Below, piece by piece: positions 23,021 through 33,800 of a stretch of 64,000 nucleotides of DNA. The translations under genes were made by a program, and so were the position numbers. How positions within the stretch are numbered: the first letter of the stretch is position 1; the number at the start of each line of letters is the position of its first letter. The stretch spans positions 3,467,103 through 3,531,102 of the forward strand of contig NC_079204.1 of assembly GCF_026745355.1 (NCBI RefSeq), given 5' to 3'. Below the pieces are notes generated by a model. That model was not told where the DNA came from. It was given only the letters and a program-made list of their open reading frames with translations, and made no database searches. This DNA comes from Beta vulgaris subsp. vulgaris (Eukaryota > Streptophyta > Magnoliopsida > Caryophyllales > Amaranthaceae).

Positions 23021-25195
23021 TACTTTATCTTTCTCTCTCCTCCTTTTCTGTATTTTGTTGGTTTTTCTTCCTCTGAGAAATTTGACCCTAATGAAATGTT
23101 TTTTCTTTGCTTTTGAGTTCCGCCATTGTTCGATTTCGCCTATTCCCCTTATTAGAGACGTATTCAACGACGTCGTTTCTCTTTATTTTAGTTTTATTTT
23201 GTTTTGTTATTGGGATTTTTTCTCCCTTTGGGTTTTATCTTTGAAATTTATGAATAATTGTTGAGATCCATGAACAACTCACATGTGAGGGTAAATATTA
23301 TTAAGCTTGGGGAGTTAAACTATTTATTGTATTTTGTTTTAGGATCGAATCTTATTTAGGCTTGTAAGTTATCAAAATTGTTCTCCGTTAAAACTTCTAG
23401 AATCCCCTTAACAAAAAAGATACACACATACTTAGAAAATACTTGGCAATGAAATTGATTTACGATATGCTTTTGTATGGGACTTTTTCTTCGAAACTTA
23501 TGCAAGTTCACTACTATTACTACCATAGTTTCATATATTACCACCTACTAGGGCAATTGATGAATGTCTATTTTTAACATAGTAGTCTGTGTAATTTATA
23601 CTGGTATAAAATAAGAGGATCAAGGTTGGCCTAATGGTTGTAAGGTCCTTCTTGCATCCCTGTGAGTTGTGACAAGAGTTCGATTCTCACTCCTTACAAG
23701 AAGGATCCTCTATTTTCCCCCTTTCATACAAGGAAATTCTCCTTACCTTGGAAAAATATAAAAAATAAAATATATTCATATTAATTTATTAATATCCAAT
23801 AGTTATAAAATCTACTAATATGTAATGAAAATATATAACTTCATAGAAATGCATCAGTAAACGCATATTATTAAAGTGGGTAAGATAAATAAAAAATACA
23901 CATGGAGTATTGGATAAGAATTCACTATAAAATCAAGCATCAATTTAGTTCATAAAAATCTCAATATCTTAACAATTTATGACCTATTTCTAATTCAAAG
24001 CCCTTAGAGATGACGTTAAGCATTTTTTTCTTTAATGAGAATCAAATTGAACTCGTTCTAAATTGAAATGTAAAGTCTAAAGTGAGAATCAAGTTAAACT
24101 CGCAATAAATTGAAATGTAAATTGTAAAAGTGGTAAATCGTTACCACACTTTTACAAAAACGATAACAAGTTTTTTGGTTTACCCGCCCCTTTGATAGTA
24201 CTAATGTAGCAAACGAATGTAGCTCTTCATCGATTTGATCGGCTCTAAGTTGAATGTCTTTGGGCATCCTTTTTGTCTTCAAATTTAACCTTTTTTTTTG
24301 AATTCAAACCATTAATGAACATTAACTAAGACCTTGGAGATAAAGAGTCAGTTAAAGGAGTAACAACATACAGAGAGACATGACAGACCTCCGGTGAACA
24401 AATGACCTTTTCAACGTTGCTTAATACCAAATGACACTAATCTAACGAGAAACGGGCAACAGAGTTACCATCCCTACGCACATGACACACCATTCAACAG
24501 AATCAAATTATTCGCTATGGACAATGGAGTCTTCTAAAATGGAGTCAAGATTGGTCAAGTAGATATCACCTTTTGCAAGACGAGAGATTAAGGTTAAGCA
24601 GTCCTGATTCAAAAACAACTTGAGAGAAACCATGGGTACTAGCAATTCTCGACACGAAGCACAAAACCTTCACTTCTGTGATTTCCAGCAATTCTCAAGT
24701 TTAACTACAATAAGCAGTACTTATCAGCTAACTAACATGAGATTAACTCCTAAAGAATGCTCTCGATTTTTCACCAAAACCCAGACAACCCATTACAAAT
24801 TACTAATTAGCAACAGGTAGAAGCAGTTAACATCATTACGCATATTATCATAGATGAAATATTAGTTCTGGCTGTAACTTACAAAAAGGCCAACCACAAA
24901 ACATCTTTAATTCTTTAGATATTTCTATTAGTTTAAGCACTGCCGTAAATTGCCATGTATCTCATCTCTCTAAATGCAAGCTTAGCTGCCTACAAATTGA
25001 CTGATGTAAAAGGCAATTTAGACTCTTCTATGCAAAACTATTGAACTTGGCAAAGTATACCAAATTCTCCTACTTGAAACCAATGGAATCTGCTAGGTAA
25101 GGAAACTAACAAGTGTTTCTTATCTTTGGGTAGCAAAAGTTTCACCAAAAGCACCCATGCAGATCCTTGATTCTCTTAGCAACCACCTAGCTAGG
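23021..25195. other. Intergenic DNA with one SINE-like copy
   Basis: Between the two minus-strand genes I see no further gene. Besides a SINE-like stretch at about 23625-23730, the right end (about 24850-25195) is probably the 3' untranslated region of the GRF-interacting factor gene. Frames in this region are short and unremarkable. Confidence 0.45.
23625..23730 (+). mobile_element. SINE-like copy (A and B boxes)
   Basis: TTGGCCTAATGGTTGTAAGG (A-box region) and GAGTTCGATTCTC (B box) are spaced as in tRNA-derived SINEs, and the same arrangement occurs on the minus strand at about 28328-28468. I could not place a target duplication, so the borders are approximate. Confidence 0.6.
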
Positions 25196-27732
25196 TTACT
25201 TTCCATGATCATCACCGAGACTTGCTTCAGAACCATCTTGTCTGTTCCGTGCATCCATAAAATGTGTTGGAGCTCCATATCCGGTCTGGATGGAAGGGCG
25301 TAAAACATTATTCCCACCCATTCTCATACCCATGGAGCCTGCCATGGACTGTTGGTATTGCATTTGCATATGGGGTGACTGCTGATCAAACGACTGTAGA
25401 GCAAAGGGCAATCTGGGACCTGTTTGCTGTGGGGTGTTTGCAGGTTTAGGAGGCGGCATAAAAGGGCCTTGTGGAATGGTCGATTGCATAGGCATCTGAG
25501 AATTCTATATAATAATGAAGAAGATGTAAGTGTGGAAGATTAAGATATAAGGAGTATAATATAAGAAGAAAGTCGGCTAGGATACCTGCGGCTGAGAGGG
25601 TCCTGTAGGTGCTGGTGGCTGAGCATCAGCAATTGCAGCCAAGTACATCAAGTTTTTCTGCAGCTGAGCTTGATACCTAAATATTCAAATGATAAAACAG
25701 GTGCCATAAGATTCATTTGGCCCGAATGGGAAGTAGAGATAAGACCCTTAATTAAGGATAAAGAAGAATCACCATAACTTGAAATAAAGCCAGAAAGAGA
25801 GATGATCAATCAGTCATTAACCTTGAAGGTCCTTTTGAGAATAGAACTGCAACTCATGCATTAGAGGTCATGGGTTTAAAATTTAAAGCGTACACCAGTG
25901 AAAGAGATATCTTTGCTGGGTGAGCACTAATAATTGTGCAGTATATACAGGCCTAAGGGAAGTGATGCTTTGGGAGACTGCACCAAGGAGTGTTCATTAG
26001 TAACTCGGACCAATAACTATACAAGGGGGTGGAAGATGGGGAAAGAGAAAAAGATCAAGCGTTTTTTGCTGCACAGTCTCAAAGAGTTCAAGTAACTTAG
26101 CACTATTGGTGCAATAAAATCATAAAGTACATGCAAGACATCTATGCCTATAAACAGTTTGAGAGCAATCTTTATTCTTGTTTCACCTTCTACATTTCAT
26201 ACTTATGGAACTTAATAATGCAGTGAATAGAGATAGCTAGTTTTTCTCGCAGTGGATAGCAAAATGTTAGAATTGATTATTAATCAATTATTAACGTGTG
26301 TTCAACCAAGGTGAACATCCTGTTCTTGAAACATCTACTCCTACAATATCTAACCAAAGTCATGGTTCACCATTCAGTGAGAAATCCTAATTCGGCAACA
26401 TTAACCTTCTTGTAGAAAATTTATGTTGGCATAAGCTAAAGACAAAAACACATAAGAAAGAAAGTTAGATTGACTCTTCCTACTTGATAATAAAGAAAAA
26501 AACAGCAGATGAAAGAATTTACCTAGTGGTTGTTTGTTGATATGAGAAAACTGGGAAATAGAAATTCTTAGAAATTCAAATTTTGGTGAGTTGTTTGCAT
26601 GGTTACATGGAACACAGAACGTTCCGGAAGGTGGTACGGAAACGGGAACGCCATACGCAGCCTCTCCTAAACCACGTACCACGTACCACGTACTATGTTC
26701 CGGGACGCATCCCTGGAACGTGGAACGTGGCCACGTAACGTTCCTAGTATCAATGGTTGTTTGGTTCACAACAAAATAGAAAATGAAGGAATCAGAAATT
26801 CCTAGGAATTTGGAGTTCCCACAAACTGGAGGAAGTTACTTACCTAGGTTCCTCTAGCTAAGTAGAATTAAATTCCCGTTTAATTCCCTCATTGTCAACC
26901 AAACAATTTAACCAATTTCCCATGAATTTGATTAAATAATTTATTTCCTACGAATTGCAATTTCATGGGAATGTTGACTTCCCATATAAACCAAACAACC
27001 ACCTAGGTTTGCAAATCTAAACTCAGTTCTTTAATGCTACAACACCTTTCTAAATACTCTCAGCAATAAAATAAATGCCAAAGAACACCTTCCTTCTACT
27101 CAGTTTATGTGGTCCAAACACTAAACAACAACAAAAAGTGGTAGCCAAATATCAGAGTTTCAGAATATCACAGGAACAAAAATCCATGGTACCTATTTTC
27201 TAGTTGTAACTTGTAATTCTCATTCCATGATCATCAATCCACCAACACCATATATGTGAATAAACCAGCAAAAAAACAGATTTGCACTCAAAATCACACA
27301 GCACAAATTGGAAAACACCAAAAAACCCAACACAAAATTAGGCACATAAACAACTTACTGGGCACATTCATTCATTTTTCCAGAGTTTTGACTTTCCATA
27401 ATTGCCAAAATCAACTGCTTGTTCTCATCCAGATACTGAATCATGGTCATAAGAAGCATAAAATGTAGTAATTAACTGCAAAAGTAAACTGTAAACAAAA
27501 ATGATGAAGGAATAATAATAAAAATGAAGAACACACAATACCCAATTGACCCATCAAAGCAAAACATTGTTTAAAGAGATTTAAAGTAAAAAAAAAAACT
27601 CGAGTACCCAGAATCAGATTTCTAAAACCCAGAAAAATTAAAGTGGAAAAATGATACCTTTTGAATTTGTTCTGTAGTAATTGTGGGTTGTGAAGGTGGG
27701 TGGTTGAACATTTGAGGTGATTGTTGCTGCAT
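25196..27732 (-). CDS. GRF-interacting factor (SSXT/SNH-domain transcription co-activator), four exons
   Basis: Exons are 27658-27732, 27359-27435, 25586-25676 and 25196-25495; all joins keep frame and give 180 residues. The N-terminus (MQQQSPQMFNHPP) leads into the SNH domain at about residues 19-70, including TEQIQKYLDENKQLILAIME, then SGKMNECAQYQAQLQKNLMY and LAAIADAQ. These match plant homologues of human SS18. The remainder is rich in Q, M, G and P, as in the QG domain. Such proteins bind GRF transcription factors through the SNH domain and recruit SWI/SNF chromatin remodellers to control leaf and meristem cell proliferation. The N-terminus looks closer to GIF2/GIF3 than to AN3/GIF1, but I cannot assign the paralogue safely. 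The exon 2 to 3 intron is long (1.7 kb) and contains a MITE. Confidence 0.93.
26527..27001. mobile_element. Composite MITE in the GIF intron
   Basis: Outer ends TGGTTGTTTG and CAAACAACCA are inverted repeats, bordered by CCTAG on both sides (26522-26526, 27002-27006). A second TGGTTGTTTGG end lies inside at about 26753, and the right two-thirds resembles the element at 5259-5550 (GGAGGAAGTTACTTACCTAGG-type core). It seems that one copy was interrupted or duplicated by the GC-rich block at 26590-26750. The 5-bp flanking match may be chance. Confidence 0.55.
26590..26750. repeat. GC-rich block of short direct and inverted repeats
   Basis: The block contains ACCACGTACCACGTACCACG (period 8), GGAACGTGGAACGTGG (period 8) and several GTTCCGG/CCGGAAC inverted pairs, in otherwise AT-rich intron DNA. 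GTTCC and GGAAC motifs face each other across the block, so it could fold. Origin unknown. Confidence 0.6.
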
Positions 27733-28327
27733 CTTTCTCAAATTTGGCAGTTTTTTAGTGACAGGATTAAAGAACCAATGAAGACCTAAAAAAAGAGCGC
27801 AGAAATTACAGGGTTTTAGCAGAGAAAATGTCGGGTTGTTCAGTAAGAGACTAGAGAGAGAAAGGGGTTGGCAGAGGCGGCAGTGGCAAACGAGACCAAA
27901 TTGAAGTTTGCATCATCCTCTCCTCTTTTTTCTTCTCTTTTTAATAAATGTTTATTAGAAATTTATTTTTAATTAATGCATTAGATTTTATTTTTGAAAC
28001 ATATTTATTGATCTAGTTCATTTCTTATAAGTTGTAAATTTTTAATTTGGGGGTTAGCCCACAAAAAGTTTAATCATATTCTTTCACTTTTTTAATATTT
28101 TTTTTATATTATCAGATGTAAATACAAGAATTAAGAATTAGATAGAGGTAAAAATGTATAAAAAAAGAACCTCATACGCTAATAGATAGCGAGCAACTAT
28201 ATTGTCCAAATTGACAATATTGTGAGTATATACAACTTCAAAAAATGATTAATGTTGACAGTAAAACAATGATGAAATATTATGAGTTATTTTAAAACTT
28301 AAAAACTTAAATCTAATGATGCAATAT

Positions 28328-28468
28328 TTTTTTTAAGGTAAGATGAATAATCTTTGCACAAGTGGGAGAAAAATTTGAGATCTTACATTGAAAGGGAGAA
28401 TCGAACCCTTGTTACAAGTCACAAGGGTAGAAGGGGAGCCTACAACCAACTAGGTCAACTTTGATTTT
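28328..28468 (-). mobile_element. SINE-like copy, minus strand
   Basis: On the minus strand it has TTGACCTAGTTGGTTGTAGG (A-box region), then AAGGGTTCGATTCTCCC (B box), and ends in an A-rich tract (T-run near 28328 on the plus strand). It matches the plus-strand copy at 23625-23730. A target duplication was not resolved. Confidence 0.6.
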
Positions 28469-28484
28469 TGATTATATAATAATA

Positions 28485-28695
28485 TACTTCCTCTGTTTCT
28501 TTTTAAATGTTAACTTTTAAAATCACAGACTCCTAGACAATTTTGGAGAGGAGAGAGATAGAGAAAGAAAACAAAAGGATCCCATGTGATGGGCGAGAGA
28601 TAGAGATAAACTATTACCCAAAATGAAAGTGTAACATCTAATTTGAAACTTCTTAAAATAGAAAGTGTAACATCTAATTTGGAACGGAGGAAGTA
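28485..28695. mobile_element. Stowaway-like MITE
   Basis: The left end TACTTCCTCTGTTTC is mirrored by GGAACGGAGGAAGTA on the right, with TA borders. The interior repeats GTGTAACATCTAATTTG twice (around 28629 and 28667). Non-coding, about 210 bp. Confidence 0.8.
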
Positions 28696-30166
28696 TACGA
28701 ATCACCGCTGTGGAATTATTTTGGTATATTTCTTCTGAAAATACTACAAAAAATTGAAACCTATTTTTACATAAAGACGATAAGAAAAAATAAACTATTT
28801 AAAATTTAAAGATGGAAAAAAAATCCTTTTTTTACATAACTTCAGAAGTAAATTAGTGTTTTAGAACAAAGAGAGTACTTGTAAGTTGTAAACTAAAATT
28901 TGCAAAGTTACACCCAATATATTTTCTAAAATTCTAGGTTCAAAACTTCTTGAGATTTGAATATATATATTTTATCTTCTTAGTTGCAAGTAATCTTCTT
29001 CCACATTCTTTTAGTTCTACCATTATTGCATATTTGCCAAAGCAAAACTTGAAGCATTAATATACTAAACTTAAAATTACATATCGAGACGAATCTAACA
29101 AACTTCACATAAATATATCTTTCTTTACGTATAAATAATGCAACATGAAAGGTTAAGGCGCTGAAGTGAGTCAAAAATAATGCAACATGATCAAAGTAAA
29201 ATATAAGAATAATGTTAAAAGTCAAAAGTAAAACTTAAAAAACCCGAAAAAATATTTAATAAATAAATCAGATTAAAGGTCAATAAATGGGTCAATTGAC
29301 ATTAATAATGTTAAATTATCACTTAATGGTTCCAATTTTAGCTTATCATAATAATAATCATTTGCTTGTCTTTGTCTTGGTAAACAGTCAAGCTGTCAAG
29401 CAGGCTCCACTTGAGTAACCTACTTTTGTATTTTAATTCTAAAGTCACAAAAAGACGTTATTAACTCTTAATATTGGGCATTATTCACGAGACTTCACCA
29501 AATAAACATAAGTGAAAACAGCACATCAATCTAATAATCTAGTGCAACTGTGCAAGTGTACCACCACCAACCCACCCACCGACATTTAACGAACTCCGCC
29601 GTGTAGAATTATTTTGAAACTCTAGAAGATCTCAACACCAAGCAAACACAAAATAGTCTGTAGGCAGCAACTATTCGCACCATTTAGATCATACCATCTT
29701 ATCAGACACACAAAGCACGACAAGTCCAACAGAAGGTTATATTTGATCATCTCTAAGTTTCAACATCTGGTAGAGGCATTAGCAAAGATTCTTCACTAAG
29801 AAATCTTTATAATGGAACAATCAACTGAGCCCGCCTATCACTGGGAAGGGTAAAACACATAAGGCTTGCGTTGCTTTTCGAGCCCCCGGACTTTGTTTAC
29901 AAATGATCACAGGTGAAAGTTGCAGATACTGCCAACAATATCAACTATCATCCATTATCTACCAAAAACTAAACCAAGCAGAGTCTAGATATAAAGCAGC
30001 AAAATTAGAGTGAAATGGGGTGGGGGAGTTGGGATGGGGACGAAATCGAGAGAAAAGAGACAAAAAGTTTAATTTAGTATTTTAGCTTGAATAAACATGT
30101 TGCTATAAATTCTGCAAGCCGTACAAAGGGTGAAACATAAAACAGATGGACATTCCAATCAGAGAT

Positions 30167-30293
30167 TCAGTTAGACCAGAAGATTGATTGAGACTCTGAA
30201 TGTGATGGGAATTCCTCCGAACAGTCGGACATCTTGCACAGACACATTTCGCAAAGTTTTGCAGATCGGTTCATTACATTTCTAAAGAAATTC
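30167..30293 (-). other. Possible alternative last coding exon or 3'UTR exon of the coiled-coil gene
   Basis: After a good acceptor (TTGACAG) the minus strand stays open for 41 codons to TGA, in the phase left by exon 14 of the upstream gene; it includes NVMNRSAKLCEMCLCKMSDC. Exon 15 of that gene ends its reading at AGA-AGA-TA|GTGAGT: if this strong donor is used and joined here, TA plus G makes the same TAG stop and this exon becomes 3'UTR. If exon 15 is skipped, the protein gains a different, cysteine-containing tail. Which happens cannot be told from DNA. Confidence 0.5.
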
Positions 30294-30822
30294 CTGTCAA
30301 CCAAACAAACACGGCATATTAGAAGTGAAGAAACACTACATATTACAGATCAATTCAAGAGATGAATAAATGATCATAATTCATACAATTGATACTGTGA
30401 AAAGAAAAGATGAATTGCATATATTTGATGAAATGAAATAAGATGTATGTGATCTATCAGCTCACTGAAGTACAAAAATTTAAGCAACTGAAAGCTTATC
30501 GAGGAACAAAATGAGTTCCTCTAAAATCACCAAATATTATTAAAAAAAAAAAAAGGAAGGTGAAAGTTGAAAGTAGGCCATATTAGACGAATAGACGACC
30601 CACTCAAACAAAGCAAAACAAAGGGATTAACTTTTTTTCTTTAGAGGGAGAGAATGAACTAGCAGTGTACCCATTTAAACCTACAGCTATTAATGTCATG
30701 TTCCCAGTAAAGGACTATGTAGAGGCCTTGAGGGATTTAGTATTCTAGAATGGCTTACAAATAATTCACCACCACATAATACTAATAGTACTAAGTGCAT
30801 AACATGTCATCAAGAATACTCA

Positions 30823-33800
30823 CTATCTTCTTGAAGCCAAGGCAGCAGCAGAAGTCCTGTGACAGAAAAACACCACAAGATGACTTAGCACTATAATAAC
30901 TAGTACATCTAATAATGATAATATAAGTATATAACTATTTACAGCAGAAATTCAGTATAACTACCTGCCCTGCTGCTTTGCAATAAAATTAGCACTGCCC
31001 CTTGCATGAATTGGCACTGGGTGTTGTGGATTGCCAAGAATAGATCTTTCAGAATGCAAACCATTTTCAGCAGGTACTAGCAGGGGCTGGCTAGATCTGA
31101 TCTCAGAAGAATTGAGTTCCATAGAATCTTTTGACTTGCTCAAAATTTTTATATTGGAAAGGCCTCCAGAAACATAGCCAGAACCATTAGAATGGTGACT
31201 CTGCATAGCTGATGAATGTGATCTGTCAGCAGAATTTCTCACTGGCTTAGGTTCCAATGACGATAACTTCTTAACTCTACCAGCATGAGCCATTGGTGTA
31301 ACAGCCACAGGAGGAAAAAAGGACGAGTAAGGAGACGATGCTGCAGCTGCTGCAGCTACTTTTGCCACAGCTGCTGTAGCAGCAATAATTCCTTGTGCAC
31401 CTTCTCGAAGTTGAATGTAATCCCCTTCAATTGAAAAAAGCTGCACTTACAAATGTGGTGTGTAACCATCATCTTCCAGTTTACATTACATTGTAAAGAA
31501 AGTATTAGAAAGAAAACTTACTTCAGGATGACTGCTCACAAAGTCGTCAAGTTTTCCATAACTCTTTTTGTAATCATGCCAGTGAAGAGGTGCAAGCATC
31601 TTCCCTAGTCTATTTGGCAGCTGCATGGAAAACAAATTCAATGAACCACCATTAGGCCCACACTACATCAAAATTAAAATTGACGGCAAAATTTAATGAC
31701 TATCTGGCACATGTACCGTTGAACTAATACGAATTTTTCCTCCAGCTGGAATGGTTCGGACAATGCAAGCTAACAATGCTCTTTCATCAAGAAGAGCAGA
31801 CTCTAATATATTTCCAGCTGATAAACCATCTGCCTGCTCAGTTGAGACATATGCTTCAGAAGAAACTGTGTCACTAGCATTATTCACCGTAACATCAACA
31901 AAATGCACAGGGCGAACCGATGATTCAGATGATGGCCCAACCACAGAACTAGGATGCTCTGTCACTATATCTTGATTTTCCGTCTCATTGTTGGAGATGT
32001 TGACAGCATCATGCTCATTAGTCTATAAAAATATTATACAAGAAAGTATTTAGAAAAACTCCAGACATCTTACATGTCTTTCTCATTGAACATATAAGAT
32101 ATAACGTCAGGTGCCACAATTCATCTCACTGGCTAATTGCACAGAAAAGAACTAGTGCTTTGTTTGCTTTGCAGGTATGCTAGATCAGCCATAATTCAGT
32201 GATCTGTTCGTATAAGTGCCGGTTCCCATTTTTGGTTTTAAGGTTTTAAAAATCATATGATACTAAGTTATATAATGAAATTTAAAGAAAACAAAGTCAT
32301 ACTAATTCTAATATACTTCCTCCTTTCAAAATACTTGACACGGTTTGACTTTTTCACTATTCACACACACTACTTTGAACGCATTTTTTGAATTCTATGT
32401 AAGGAAAAATATAGGCATGTAGGATCTTGTTAGACTCATCTCGACATATATTTTCAAGATATCATCTTTTTATAATTTTTGCTTATAAGGAATTAGAATT
32501 ATTAATGGTTAGAAGTATGCATTGGCAAGCGTGTCGAGAGAAGTGTGTCAAGTATTTATTAAACAGAGGAAATATTGACTTTCAAAACTAGCAACAACAA
32601 AATGAAAACTACTTTTCCTGCCTGCCATAATTTTGGATGAATTTTCTTTTTAAAAAAAAGGATAACAAAGGCCCGTAGTCTTTATAATTTGGTTATTGGT
32701 TTCAGAATACAAATATGACTAATTTTAAGTTCATTACACAACATATATCATATGACTTTTGAGATCTCAAAAGCCAAAATCTGAAAAACAGTTGGTGATA
32801 CCATTTGGGAGCAGAAACACATGAGAGCTCAAAGCTATTGGTTTTTTCATACTCTATTCTAGATTTCAAGTTATCTTCCGAGCAGAGTCAGATTAAGTGC
32901 CGCAAGCATTTTTAAATCTGTGTACATGGTCAGAAAGGAATGCATCAATTAAAACAAATTCACTGGTAATTTCATGGCTTTCCACTAGGTTGTTTTCTGT
33001 TAGATGTTATGGCTCTCTCACGAGTATTTGGCAAGTGAGGTTTCCACTGTAACAAACTAAAAAAACAGGTCAAAACTCAAAATATTACCGGCGTTTCTTG
33101 TAAAACACATAACATGATAACAAGCTCCGAAACTTTATCCTGCAAAATCTTTTTAAATCACAAGTCCAGACAATTTAACTTTTCCGGAACTCTACAGGCA
33201 GTATGGTTCAAACTCCTGATCACACTGAAAGAAAGTAGATAAAGGGAACTAGGGAAGAAGTGAAGCTCAATTTTAAGGCTTAGCATTACTAGAATAAAGT
33301 ATTTACTTAATTTCCTTTCAACCACTTTCAGATGGATTATGCTGCCCCTCCCGACCAATAACTCATCCCACTAACAGACAAAGCAAACCCAGCCAAAGTA
33401 TTCCGAAAGGAGTTAAGCCTCATCCTGCTCCACCCCACCCAGAGTTGTTGTGTCATTTGCTGGAAACAAAGGTATTATTAAGCCTGCGGATAAGCCATGG
33501 TGAGTTTGACGTTCAATGACAATGGCAATGGGCATTAAGGATGGAAACTATGGCTAGGGTGCCTCAACCGCGAAACTAGTATGTCACCCAAAGTGAAGGA
33601 ATTTAAACTGATGGGGGTAAAAATCAAAAGAAAACTAAACGAACCAAACAACAAATAGCAGGGTGGTTGTTCCATTTTATTTACATACCTCTAGATATTG
33701 TGAACCAAGCACCCCTGGATAAGTACATTTCAAGATCTTGATAAAATATATTTAAAACAATGTAAAAAGCTTCACATGAATTAACCTTCATTTCACTAGT

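Larger units (their letters stand above)
27733..30166. other. Intergenic DNA between GIF and coiled-coil genes
   Basis: The first 180 bp should be the GIF 5' leader and promoter. Beyond the SINE-like and Stowaway copies listed separately I see no gene. The right part (about 29700-30166) is probably 3' untranslated region of the coiled-coil gene. Confidence 0.45.

Noticed and set aside
23021..23167. N-terminal extension of the small membrane protein
   Set aside because: Basic, low-complexity residues from 5' leader DNA; the conserved protein starts at MGYVLRV.
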